Origin: UBA6107 sp964533735
Lineage (GTDB): Bacteria; Chloroflexota; Anaerolineae; Anaerolineales; Anaerolineaceae
Length of the DNA stretch: 64,000 bases
Assembly: GCA_964533735.1 (NCBI GenBank)
Contig: CAZHMD010000011.1
Span: 38,550 to 102,549 of the forward strand
Direction: 5' to 3'
Part shown: positions 43,030-50,920 of the stretch, piece by piece
How positions within the stretch are numbered: the first letter of the stretch is position 1
Layout: every line of letters begins with the position of its first letter
The notes under the pieces: model-generated
The model's input: only the letters and a program-made list of their open reading frames with translations
What the model was told of the DNA's origin: nothing
The model's database searches: none
Position numbers and translations under genes: made by a program

Positions 43030-43770
43030 CTAAATGGTTGTGAAAAGGTTGTCATCTGCTTTTGATTTTACTGCAAAGGAGAGGACAAACCAGAATAAGG
43101 TAACAAACATCACTAAAAGACATGCCCAAATATCCAGTCGCAGCCCCAACCAGTGAAAAATAGGGTCAGTGCGCATGAACGAAAACACCAGCGTTTGCAC
43201 CAGGAGAAGCAGCAGCAGGAGTGCCATCCGTCTGCCGGGTTTAAATTCTTTCCTGTATAACCATTCCACTCCGCCGAGGAGGAGAAGCAGGGTTAACGCT
43301 GCGGCCGGCTGCACCGGAACCCGGTTGGCAGTGACGCCCGTGATATCCAGCATGGGCACACCCCACCAGATGGATGGATCCAGGCGCCCTCCGTAAGCCA
43401 CGCCCGCGCTCCAACTGGCCAGCCAGAATGAGACCGCCAACGGCAGCAGCATGACGCCAAACTTGTCCAATGAACTGCCGAAAGCCCCTCGATGGGTCAA
43501 GGCGATCACCAGGGCTGCAAGTAGTCCGGCTGACAGCGCTCCCGGCCACCACAGTCCGCCTGCGCCTATGTTGAAGACTTCGCTGCTGCGGGTTGAATAG
43601 TAGTTGCTGTGCAGCAGCACAAACGCCAGGCGTGCGCCTAGCAGCGCTGCCGCGAGCACGATCAAGCCGTTAATTAACAAACGAAGGCGCCGACCTGCCT
43701 CCACTGTCAGAGCCAGCCTGAGCAGTGCAATGGATGCGCCAAACCCGATGAGGAAAGAGAAAACGGACAA
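43030..43770 (-). CDS. Lgt-like membrane protein with degenerate active site
   Basis: A 246-residue polytopic membrane protein. The stretch GARLAFVLLHSNYYSTRSSE, then GGLWWPGALSAGLLAALVIAL, follows the pattern of prolipoprotein diacylglyceryl transferase (Lgt). The catalytic His of the Lgt SFHGG motif is replaced (WWPGA), the GRxGNFxNGE segment reads AGVAYGGRLD and the HPxQLYE segment reads VPVQPAAA. It is therefore a divergent paralogue, probably without Lgt activity. It starts at TTG (43770) with GAGG six bases upstream. First gene of an operon with nadE, ten bases apart. Function unknown; homology is inferred by eye. Confidence 0.68.
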   Translation of the reverse strand: MSVFSFLIGFGASIALLRLALTVEAGRRLRLLINGLIVLAAALLGARLAFVLLHSNYYSTRSSEVFNIGAGGLWWPGALSAGLLAALVIALTHRGAFGSSLDKFGVMLLPLAVSFWLASWSAGVAYGGRLDPSIWWGVPMLDITGVTANRVPVQPAAALTLLLLLGGVEWLYRKEFKPGRRMALLLLLLLVQTLVFSFMRTDPIFHWLGLRLDIWACLLVMFVTLFWFVLSFAVKSKADDNLFTTI

Positions 43771-43837
43771 GGGAGCCTCGGAAAGATTATCAACTATCTT
43801 ATCACAGCCGTTCTGGAGAGCAACTACCTATAAAACT

Positions 43838-43865
43838 AAAAGGCAGTCATCGCGACTGCCTTTTT
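43838..43865 (-). terminator. Bidirectional terminator between nfu and the Lgt-like gene
   Basis: AAAAGGCAGTC pairs with GACTGCCTTTT around a five-base loop. On the minus strand it lies just after the Nfu stop codon and is followed by a T-rich run. Confidence 0.82.
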
Positions 43866-43866
43866 C

Positions 43867-44118
43867 TTAATTGACTGATTCCACCTTTTCGATCTCGGGG
43901 AAGAACTGCTTCACCGTTCCTTCCACCCAGCCCTTTACGGTAACCGGCGAGAGCGGGCAGCCCAGGCAGGCTCCGCCCAGTTTAACCTTGACGACCTTGC
44001 CGTCAAAAGAGACAAACTCCACTTCACCGCCGTGATAATTGGAAATATAGGAATTCAATTGTTCGATCAAACCGCGCAATTGCTCAATCTCTGAAAAAGA
44101 AGGGGTTTTATCTGTCAT
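43867..44118 (-). CDS. NifU C-terminal-domain protein (Nfu-type Fe-S scaffold)
   Basis: An 83-residue protein equal to the C-terminal domain of NifU. LIEQLNSYISNYHGGEVEFV is the usual opening and GACLGCPLSPVTVKGWVE carries the C-x-x-C that holds a [4Fe-4S] cluster between two monomers. It helps deliver Fe-S clusters, which fits with the clustered Fe-S enzymes encoded here (PFOR, PreA-like). The ATG at 44118 follows GAGG by nine bases; an upstream TTG would add nine residues. Confidence 0.9.
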   Translation of the reverse strand: MTDKTPSFSEIEQLRGLIEQLNSYISNYHGGEVEFVSFDGKVVKVKLGGACLGCPLSPVTVKGWVEGTVKQFFPEIEKVESVN

Positions 44119-44267
44119 AACAGCATCCTCAGATCTTTCGTTCAACGATTAATGGATAACTCTAATAAAAATCATACCATAGTTGGTTAATATTAATTTA
44201 TGTAGTCTGGAAATACGGGTTGTAGAGACACTTGATTATCAGTTAAAACTTCACAGGAGATGAAAAC

Positions 44268-44666
44268 ATGGAAATGGTAATCGATTTTCCCGGCGGTTCG
44301 CGCGTGGACGCCCATTTTGGCCCTTATACCGTGATGACTGACCAGCCCCCTGCAGGCGGCGGAAATGCATCCGCCCCGGCTCCCTTCTCTTTGTTCCTTG
44401 CGTCTATAGGCACCTGCGCCGGAATTTACGTATTGGGCTTTTGCAATCAGCGCCAGCTGCCAACAAAAGGTATCAGGATCATTCAGCGCATGGAAACCGA
44501 CCGCACGACCGGTAAGTTGGAACAGTTGGACCTGGAGATCCAGGTTCCTCCGGATTTCCCAGAGAAATATTACCAGGCATTGGTACGTTCCGCGGAACAA
44601 TGCAAGGTCAAACAGACCATCGATAATCCCCCGAAATTCAATGTATACACCCGGGTAACTGAATAA
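44268..44666 (+). CDS. OsmC/Ohr-like protein
   Basis: A 132-residue protein of the OsmC superfamily. The two redox Cys are in SIGTCAGIYVLGFC and SAEQCKVKQTI, matching the usual spacing of thiol peroxidases that reduce organic hydroperoxides. TDQPPAGGGNASAPAPFSLFL is the typical active-site loop. CAGGAG lies upstream of the ATG. It is divergent from nfu and may belong to an oxidative-stress response. The exact subgroup (OsmC, Ohr or YhfA-like) is not fixed. Confidence 0.87.
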   Translation: MEMVIDFPGGSRVDAHFGPYTVMTDQPPAGGGNASAPAPFSLFLASIGTCAGIYVLGFCNQRQLPTKGIRIIQRMETDRTTGKLEQLDLEIQVPPDFPEKYYQALVRSAEQCKVKQTIDNPPKFNVYTRVTE

Positions 44667-44713
44667 CGCTAATTAATCGATCTTTATTCGATAATCATTA
44701 ATTTTGGATTACT

Positions 44714-45211
44714 TTACCCTGTGATCGCTTTTCGCAATTGGCGGATTAATTCCTGATCTCTTTTCTTGTCAAACATTCGACCCATTTGGATCTCCCTGGG
44801 ATAGGACCACGGATGATCGTGTAGATACACTTCGGGTTCATCACCAAAACGCGGAGCAACATGGGCGTGCAAATAGGGATCGCTGTTCCCCATCACGGCG
44901 TAATTGATGCGGTATGCACCTGTCACCTGCATGAGCGCATCTCCGATGGTCACCATATCCAGCAGAAAATCGGCGCGTTGTTCCCGGTTGAGGTCATTCA
45001 ATGAGGGAACCACAGGATCCGCCAGGAGGATGCAGTATCCCCTCAGGTATTGCATGTCCGCCAATACGGCCCACCCGGAAGGCATGCGGCAAATCAACCC
45101 CGGGTGTTCACCCTTACGAGCGAGAGCCACGCCGTTTTCCACGGTATGCCCCACTTCAGGCCGATTTCTTCCCGACTGACGCCAGGTAGACCACGAATAA
45201 GTCCTCGCCAT
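44714..45211 (-). CDS. HIT-domain protein
   Basis: A 165-residue nucleotide hydrolase/transferase of the HIT superfamily. The His triad region is RINYAVMGNSDPYLHAHVAPRF, preceded by the usual GYCILLADPVV and helix NDLNREQRADFLLDM. The first 56 bases overlap the end of the SagB-like gene in another frame. The longer start is kept because residues 8-23 (STWRQSGRNRPEVGHT) look like a conserved N-terminal segment; a GTG at 45154 would avoid the overlap. Probably hydrolyses a nucleoside phosphoramidate or dinucleoside polyphosphate. Last gene of the murJ operon. Confidence 0.8.
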   Translation of the reverse strand: MARTYSWSTWRQSGRNRPEVGHTVENGVALARKGEHPGLICRMPSGWAVLADMQYLRGYCILLADPVVPSLNDLNREQRADFLLDMVTIGDALMQVTGAYRINYAVMGNSDPYLHAHVAPRFGDEPEVYLHDHPWSYPREIQMGRMFDKKRDQELIRQLRKAITG

Positions 45212-45902
45212 CCAGACCCAGCAGTGTGTTCAATGCCTCATCGTCGAAAGCCGCGATCGGGCAGATGCCGCTGGCAATCTGTTCTGCGCCTAGCGCCAGA
45301 TTCTGGCAGACATGTCCGGCGTCCAGGTGCAGGTAGCGGTAACCGCGTTCGACATAACGCCAGAACATACGCTCCACCACCGCCACCCAGATGAACGTGG
45401 CAGCGCTGTTGGTGATCTGGGATTGTTCCAGGCAGGCATGCGCCACTTTTTGGGAAATATCATCAGGGAAATCCAGTTTGATCAACCCGTTTTCAATCGC
45501 CATATAGCGATACAATCCGGGCATTAATCCTTCGACCCTGTTGACCAGCACGTAAGTTTCAAAAGCATGGCGCGCACCGGCAGAGGGTACAGTCCTGGCG
45601 GTGGCGGGCCGGTTGGAAACGTGCTTGACACCCTGGGAGACCCATAATAGGTAACTGAGTTCATTGAGTGTTAAGGGGACTTCAGCATATTTCCGCAGCG
45701 AGCGGCGCGCCTCAACGGCTGTTCTCACGTCCATAGGCGCAACCTGCATCTCCTCCCTGCTCACCAGTGGGATGAGTACTGCGCCTTGCGGCAGCGGGAG
45801 TTCCAGCGGGGGCTGCGGAACCGTCCCTGATTCCTGGGGGGTCGGATGCGTGACATTGGGGTAACGTGTTTTATGCATGAATTCGTGACCGGAATCCTTC
45901 AT
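45156..45902 (-). CDS. SagB/ThcOx-family nitroreductase-fold dehydrogenase
   Basis: A 248-residue FMN enzyme. The core has SLRKYAEVPLTLNELSYLLW (nitroreductase opening), ARTVPSAGARHAFETYVLVN (FMN and active-site strand), PGLYRYMAIENGL and DAGHVCQNLALGAEQIASGIC. This is the SagB/ThcOx pattern seen in azoline oxidases and in many stand-alone dehydrogenases. No precursor peptide or cyclodehydratase gene is nearby, so a peptide-oxidase role is not supported. AAAGGAG precedes the ATG. It lies within the murJ-GNAT-SagB-HIT operon. Confidence 0.88.
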   Translation of the reverse strand: MKDSGHEFMHKTRYPNVTHPTPQESGTVPQPPLELPLPQGAVLIPLVSREEMQVAPMDVRTAVEARRSLRKYAEVPLTLNELSYLLWVSQGVKHVSNRPATARTVPSAGARHAFETYVLVNRVEGLMPGLYRYMAIENGLIKLDFPDDISQKVAHACLEQSQITNSAATFIWVAVVERMFWRYVERGYRYLHLDAGHVCQNLALGAEQIASGICPIAAFDDEALNTLLGLDGEDLFVVYLASVGKKSA

Positions 45903-45912
45903 GGTTTCTCCT

Positions 45913-46530
45913 TTAGATCTCCAATACCATTTTATGGTAACCGGGGCACTTCAACACCCGGGCATTCCTGCCAAACTCGGTTGTAAATTGTGTTTTAAAT
46001 CCAACTCCTTCGTAAAGCTGGATCGCAGGCGTGTTCCCGATCTCTACTTCAAGCACAACGCGAGAGAGGCTTGCCTCCCTGGCACAAAGGATCGCTTTAT
46101 CCAACAGCGCACGGGCAATCCCCTTTCGTCTGAAGGCTTCAAAAACAGCCAAGTGTGAAATGAGATACTCGTCCTTTTCCGCCTCTTTCGCGCGTCCCAG
46201 CACCAATCCGCGCCAGATTAATTGCGCCAACTGACCAACGCTATAGATAGAGAAGATTGACCGCGCGCACCCTTTGGTTAATCCAGGTGCTTCCCTTCCC
46301 GGAAAACACAGCAGTAATCCTGCCATCTCGCCGTCCAGGCGTGCCATATGCGAAAATTGGTGACTGAAGCGATTGTCCTTCTCGCCAAACCAACGCAGCA
46401 GCGCTTTCAGTTCCATTTGCTCATCACCGAGACCCAAAACGGCCACACCAAAACCCGCCATGGTGTCTGCCAGTAACCTCGCAGCGGTTGGCGCGTCCTC
46501 AATTCTGCCGGGAGAGATGGTTAAGGTCAT
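45913..46530 (-). CDS. GNAT-family N-acetyltransferase
   Basis: A 205-residue acetyltransferase. The acetyl-CoA motif is ISHLAVFEAFRRKGIARALLDKA (Arg-x-x-Gly-x-Ala) and VLEVEIGNTPAIQLYEGVGF gives the final strands; the N-terminus SPGRIEDAPTAARLLADTM is the standard opening. It starts seven bases after the murJ stop and ends ten bases before the SagB-like gene, so it belongs to the same operon. Substrate unknown. Confidence 0.87.
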   Translation of the reverse strand: MTLTISPGRIEDAPTAARLLADTMAGFGVAVLGLGDEQMELKALLRWFGEKDNRFSHQFSHMARLDGEMAGLLLCFPGREAPGLTKGCARSIFSIYSVGQLAQLIWRGLVLGRAKEAEKDEYLISHLAVFEAFRRKGIARALLDKAILCAREASLSRVVLEVEIGNTPAIQLYEGVGFKTQFTTEFGRNARVLKCPGYHKMVLEI

Positions 46531-46537
46531 GCCTGTG

Positions 46538-48139
46538 TTAACCCGCTTTTGGAGCGTGGATTAATTTCTGTTTGAGAAACTCGATTGCCTTGCGGATTTC
46601 AGGAGTCCGCAGCAGGATCAATACCAATCCATACACGATCGCCCCTATCGCGATCCCGCCCAGGGTGATCAGCCAACTGCCGGCTTCTGAAGTGACAAGC
46701 ACCCATCCCCACAAGGATGCTGTCATCACGCCGCCCGCGGCAATGGTTTTCCATAATCCGTTCAAAACCCTTCCACCCTCAAGCCCAGAGAGCTTACGCC
46801 GCATGAAAAACAACAGCACAAAAGATTCAAGGAAGGTTGCCAGTGAATTGGCCAGGGCTAATCCGCCGTGCGGCATCCAGCCAATGCTGACAAACCAGCG
46901 AGAAAAAAGGATGCTTAAGGCAATGTTGAGAGACATGGCTGCCACGCCCACAAAGACAGGCGTTTTGGTGTCGTGGAGGGCATAAAAAGCGCGTGAAACA
47001 ATTTCAACGATGGAGTGCCCCACCAGCCCGGCGGAGTACCATACCAACGCCCATGCCACCAGTTCAGTCGAATTCAGGTCAAAGGCGCCGCGCTGAAAAA
47101 TGAAGCCTACCACCGGTTTTGCCAGCAGCATCAACCCCAGCGAGGCTGGCACCGCCAGCAGCAGTTCGCCGCGCAGCAGAGCCGCCAGTGAAGAGCGCAT
47201 TTCATTCAACTTCCCTCTGGCCACCTGCGCTGAGAAAGTCGGCAGCGCCGCAATGGCAATGGACTGGGCAATGGCGATCTCTGGGATGAGCATAAGGCCA
47301 AATGCACTCTGGACCGCCGTGACCGCCCCCTCTCCCTGCCCGGAAGCCAGGCGGATATTAATGAGGAAATTGAGTTGAACAAAGGCTACCCCCAACAAGC
47401 GCGGACCCATTAAGCGCGCCACCTCGCGCACTTCCGCCATACGCATCCCGAGAGTAAAGGCGTAGCGGCGTTCGGGCAGTTTCAGCAGAGCAGGCAGCTG
47501 TACCAGACCATGCATCAGCGCGCCGCTAATAACCCCGATTGCCAAACCGTAAATACCCATCGAAGGAGCCAGGAAAAGCACGCCGATGATCTTGCCGATG
47601 GAATACATAGCAGGCGCCAACGCCGGCCATAAGAAGCTCTGGTGTGAATTGAGGATACCCATCACCAGTCCGCTCACACCGAAAAAAATGGGCGCTACCA
47701 GTTGGATGCGCATGAGATTTACTGCAAGCTGTACTTGAATGGGATCAGTGAACCCCGGTGCCAGCACGTTGCGCAGCACCCATGGGGCAAACACAGCGGT
47801 TAACGCGCCTACAACGATGAGGATAAGCGTGATCAGGTTGGCTACAGAAGACGCCAGCAGCCAGCTCTTTTGCCGTTCACCCCGCGCCAGGAGAGTGGAA
47901 AACATCGGTATGAACGCCGACGCCAGCGCACCTCCTGCGATCAATTGATAGAGGATATCCGGCAGCTTGTTGGCGGCATTGAACGCGTCAATCTCTGCTC
48001 CGGTGCCAAATTGGCGGGCAATAAGGATCTGCGAAAGCAGGCTGAACACCTGCCCGATGATGAAGGCGAACATCACGGTTCCAGTGGCTCTGGCGATCTG
48101 CTGGTTGGCTGTTTTTTCTTCCATCAATGGAGATTCCAT
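46538..48139 (-). CDS. murJ: Lipid II flippase MurJ
   Basis: A 533-residue integral membrane protein with 14 predicted helices of the MviN/MurJ family. It flips lipid II across the inner membrane during peptidoglycan synthesis. The N-terminal signature (FSLLSQILIARQFGTGAEIDAFNAANKLPDILYQL, read in part) and ALASAFIPMFS are characteristic; NSLATFLESFVLLFFMRRKL is in the second half. The ATG at 48139 is preferred because TATAAT on the minus strand (48146-48151) ends six bases upstream, implying a leaderless message; a TTG at 48169 lies before that box. First gene of a four-gene operon. Confidence 0.92.
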   Translation of the reverse strand: MESPLMEEKTANQQIARATGTVMFAFIIGQVFSLLSQILIARQFGTGAEIDAFNAANKLPDILYQLIAGGALASAFIPMFSTLLARGERQKSWLLASSVANLITLILIVVGALTAVFAPWVLRNVLAPGFTDPIQVQLAVNLMRIQLVAPIFFGVSGLVMGILNSHQSFLWPALAPAMYSIGKIIGVLFLAPSMGIYGLAIGVISGALMHGLVQLPALLKLPERRYAFTLGMRMAEVREVARLMGPRLLGVAFVQLNFLINIRLASGQGEGAVTAVQSAFGLMLIPEIAIAQSIAIAALPTFSAQVARGKLNEMRSSLAALLRGELLLAVPASLGLMLLAKPVVGFIFQRGAFDLNSTELVAWALVWYSAGLVGHSIVEIVSRAFYALHDTKTPVFVGVAAMSLNIALSILFSRWFVSIGWMPHGGLALANSLATFLESFVLLFFMRRKLSGLEGGRVLNGLWKTIAAGGVMTASLWGWVLVTSEAGSWLITLGGIAIGAIVYGLVLILLRTPEIRKAIEFLKQKLIHAPKAG

Positions 48140-48145
48140 AATAGG

Positions 48146-48151
48146 ATTATA
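48146..48151 (-). promoter_or_regulatory. -10 box six bases before the murJ ATG
   Basis: TATAAT on the minus strand is followed by six bases and the ATG at 48139, with no ribosome site. This repeats the arrangement at 32916-32930. No clear -35 box. Confidence 0.5.
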
Positions 48152-48246
48152 ACCTGAGCGCTCGCGCAAACGCTTTTTTCAATCGCTGCGAGCCTGTTTT
48201 TCAGGTATACTTTGTTTGAAACAAAACGTAAATGGAAAGGATAGCT

Positions 48247-48882
48247 ATGGACCCAAATCAGGAAGTTCAATCCGAAGACACCCACGCAGTGGTAGAACCA
48301 AAACAGGAAGTGATTGCCCCAAAAGAAGAGGTAAAATCAACGAAAAGTTTTGGTGCCAGGCTGCTCACATGGTTGATCGTGGCGCTGATCTTTTTTATTG
48401 GCGGAATGGCATTAATCTATTTCACGCTCTATCAACCAAAAGTTGCCACTCTGAAAGCGGATTTGCAAGCCTCCGAAACTCAATTGACCAGCGTGACTGA
48501 CAAACTCGCCAAAGCCGAAACAGATCTGGCAGTGTCAGAAACCAACCGCGAAACTGCCGACACTACAGTCACTGATCTTACTGACCAATTGCTTGCTGCG
48601 GATCTATTTGGTTCCATTTACAAATTCCAGGCAGATGTCAATGCTGCCCGTGTGGCTTTGTTGAAATTGGACCCGGCCTCTTCGCTGCAGGCGCTCAATT
48701 TCATCAAAACCGACCTGGCTGAACTTGAAACAACAGACCTCGATCCTAACGCCATTGCCGGATTCAAGGAACGCATCACTGAAGCGGAAACCAACCTTGA
48801 GAATGATCCTGCCAAGTCGCTTGCCGCGCTGGATACCCTCTACAACAACCTGGTATTCCTGATCAGCAATCTAAATAAGTAA
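48247..48882 (+). CDS. Membrane-anchored coiled-coil protein, unknown function
   Basis: A 211-residue protein: an acidic N-terminus (about 1-33), one membrane helix (LLTWLIVALIFFIGGMALIYF, read in part, about 39-60), a predicted coiled coil (about 65-115: LKADLQASETQLTSVTDKLA and following heptads), then a helical domain (about 120-205) with repeated helices of TPR-like length (ARVALLKLDPASSLQALNFI, ...ENDPAKSLAALDTL). The helical domain probably faces outwards. No family recognised. The ATG at 48247 follows AAAGGA; divergent from murJ. Confidence 0.75.
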   Translation: MDPNQEVQSEDTHAVVEPKQEVIAPKEEVKSTKSFGARLLTWLIVALIFFIGGMALIYFTLYQPKVATLKADLQASETQLTSVTDKLAKAETDLAVSETNRETADTTVTDLTDQLLAADLFGSIYKFQADVNAARVALLKLDPASSLQALNFIKTDLAELETTDLDPNAIAGFKERITEAETNLENDPAKSLAALDTLYNNLVFLISNLNK

Positions 48883-48898
48883 ACCCCCTCATTAATTT

Positions 48899-48932
48899 AA
48901 AAGTGGCCGCAAAAACTGCGGCCACTTTTTTT
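48899..48932. terminator. Bidirectional terminator between convergent genes
   Basis: AAAGTGGCCGCA and TGCGGCCACTTT form a 12-base stem around a five-base A-rich loop, with A and T runs on the two sides. It can end both the coiled-coil gene (plus strand) and the baeRF-like gene (minus strand). Confidence 0.88.
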
Positions 48933-48941
48933 AAGAACACA

Positions 48942-49685
48942 TTACCTTAAGGATTGGATCATCTTGTTCCATACTTCTGTATGGTTGGCAGTCATATCCA
49001 TGGCAAAGGTACCCGCCACAATACTCTGAAGTCCTTTACTTAAGTTTGATTTAAAGTGCGCGATATTCTCATCGTTTCCGCCAATTACAATTCTTTTGAC
49101 GTGGTGTTTGGCGAAGAATTTTTCGCCAAAACTCATCGTTTTACGCATGTTCCTGTCAACTGTTTCTTCAGTTTGCCGGATCCCGGCAATCGATCCTCCG
49201 CGGAGCCCGCGGGTGGAAATTGCTGATCCAGTTTTCACGTGCTTGATATGCTTGCCAAGAATTCCTTCCTGGTCAACCAATTCTCCCAGATGAAAACAGA
49301 AGAAACGCGCCCCCTGTTTATCCACCAAAGCCACACCAATATTGCGGTATTCTTCGAGCTGGTCCATTAATGGTTCCAGGACAGGTTGTTTTCCCACCTG
49401 GATAAAATCCCTGATGGAGATGGCTACCGGGATATATTCAAAAAAACCGGCCGGAGCGCAGGAAAACACAGCCACAGCGCGCCCCGACCAATCGTATTCA
49501 TGGTCAAAAAACTCTGTAATTCTCTCTACATCACTTTCGAGGGTTAACGATTTCAACATGTTGCGCAAACGCAGTCGGTGGGTTTCGGCATTCCCTCCGG
49601 TTGGTTCAGTGTTCAAATAAAGACTGACAACCGGATCGCTGGCTGAAAAACCCTCGATCTTTCGCAGGCCTGTTTCCGAAAACAT
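48942..49685 (-). CDS. Release-factor-like protein (baeRF/eRF1-type fold)
   Basis: A 247-residue protein resembling the bacterial archaeo-eukaryotic-type release factor families. The N-terminal part has DPVVSLYLNTEPTGGNAET and HRLRLRNMLKSL; the core has VALVDKQGARFFCFHLGEL (domain-2-like strand-turn) and the end has HVKRIVIGGNDENIAHFKSN, then LQSIVAGTFAMDMTANHTEVW. No GGQ motif is seen, so classical peptide release is not expected. These proteins are thought to act at the ribosome in rescue or stress. It is the last gene of the DnaJ-like-HtrA-like operon, 35 bases after htrA. Assignment is by eye and moderately sure. Confidence 0.65.
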   Translation of the reverse strand: MFSETGLRKIEGFSASDPVVSLYLNTEPTGGNAETHRLRLRNMLKSLTLESDVERITEFFDHEYDWSGRAVAVFSCAPAGFFEYIPVAISIRDFIQVGKQPVLEPLMDQLEEYRNIGVALVDKQGARFFCFHLGELVDQEGILGKHIKHVKTGSAISTRGLRGGSIAGIRQTEETVDRNMRKTMSFGEKFFAKHHVKRIVIGGNDENIAHFKSNLSKGLQSIVAGTFAMDMTANHTEVWNKMIQSLR

Positions 49686-49720
49686 GGAACCTCCTCTATT
49701 TTGAATGTGCGAGACTGTCC

Positions 49721-50893
49721 TTAAGGACGTTTACCAAGCGTAAGGGTCACCTCCTGTTGTGTTCCATCGCGGATGACAGTTAACACAATTTTGTCACCTG
49801 GCGATTTGTTCAGGAATATGTAGCTGATCACATCCCCGTAAACCTGGACGGGTCTGTCATCCACGGCAATGATCAAATCACCGCCGGAGTACAGCCCCTG
49901 TATGTTGGAAGGATTGGTTCCGCCCCTTAACCCGGCAAGTGCAGCTGGTCCACCGGGAGTGACAGACATAACGTAGGATCCTGAAGTCTGTGTAAACCCA
50001 AGTTCCTGCCACTCTGCCAGCGTGAGATCCTCACGTGAACTGGAAATGCCCATGTAAGGATAATCGTACTTGCCATTCTGGATGAGGTAAGGGACAACAC
50101 GCTTGACAATATTAATCGAAACAGCAAAGCCGATACCTGTATTTACAGCTTCCCCCTGAAGGGTTGTACCCGTGGTCTGGATGGCGCGGTTGATGCCTAC
50201 TACTTCGCCATTCAGATTTAGCAGCGGACCACCAGAATTACCCGGGTTGATGGAGGCGTCCGTTTGAATGAGGTCGCCTGCAGAATAAGTACTCTGGTCA
50301 GAGGTGGTGCGGATGGAATCGAGCACCCTGCCCTTGGCGCTGACAATACCGAGGGTCATGGTATTGGAGAGCCTGAATGGATTGCCGATGGCGACCACCA
50401 TCTGACCAACCTTAAGTTGGTCTGAATCACCAAGGCGCAGCGGGAAGAGAATATCTTTAGAAACCGTAACCTTAACGACAGCAACATCTGAATCCGGGTC
50501 GGTGGCAAGCACTTCTCCCATCACTTTTTGCCCGTTCGGGAAATCCACCTCAACTTCAGTAGCGCCATCCACGACATGGAAATTGGTGAGAATGTGCCCT
50601 TCCTTGTCGAACACGAATCCGGAGCCGGATCCCATGCCGGTGGCGGTGGTGGTGATGATTGCCACAACCCCCGGGTTTACCTGTTCATACAAGGTGGTCA
50701 GCACCTGGTCAGATGTCAATTCCGCCCCCACCGGGAGTACGGATGGAATATCCGTTTTCGAGATCAATCCGGGAAGGTTAACAATTTCGGGGAGTTTCGT
50801 GGGGGAAACCAGGTCTATACTTGGCAGAAACGAACAGGACATTAAACCAAGAACAAACAGGGTACCAATAAGGATGGTGATTTTGTTTTTCAT
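49721..50893 (-). CDS. htrA: HtrA/DegP-like serine protease, lipoprotein form
   Basis: A 390-residue trypsin-like protease with a C-terminal PDZ domain. The signal peptide ends in lipobox GLMSC (Cys20), so it is membrane-anchored outside the cytoplasm. The catalytic triad is His106 (ILTNFHVVDG), Asp136 (DPDSDVAVV) and Ser220 (PGNSGGPL). The PDZ domain (about residues 280-385) includes GPAALAGLRGG and GDLIIAVDDRPV. It would degrade misfolded envelope proteins. It lies 27 bases after the DnaJ-like gene and 35 bases before the baeRF-like gene. Confidence 0.93.
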   Translation of the reverse strand: MKNKITILIGTLFVLGLMSCSFLPSIDLVSPTKLPEIVNLPGLISKTDIPSVLPVGAELTSDQVLTTLYEQVNPGVVAIITTTATGMGSGSGFVFDKEGHILTNFHVVDGATEVEVDFPNGQKVMGEVLATDPDSDVAVVKVTVSKDILFPLRLGDSDQLKVGQMVVAIGNPFRLSNTMTLGIVSAKGRVLDSIRTTSDQSTYSAGDLIQTDASINPGNSGGPLLNLNGEVVGINRAIQTTGTTLQGEAVNTGIGFAVSINIVKRVVPYLIQNGKYDYPYMGISSSREDLTLAEWQELGFTQTSGSYVMSVTPGGPAALAGLRGGTNPSNIQGLYSGGDLIIAVDDRPVQVYGDVISYIFLNKSPGDKIVLTVIRDGTQQEVTLTLGKRP

Positions 50894-50920
50894 TTTTACT
50901 CCACTTACTTAAGTCACTAT

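Noticed and set aside
45156..45902. Azoline-containing peptide (microcin-like) cluster
   Set aside because: A SagB/ThcOx-type enzyme is present, but no precursor peptide, SagC/D cyclodehydratase or dedicated transporter is next to it.
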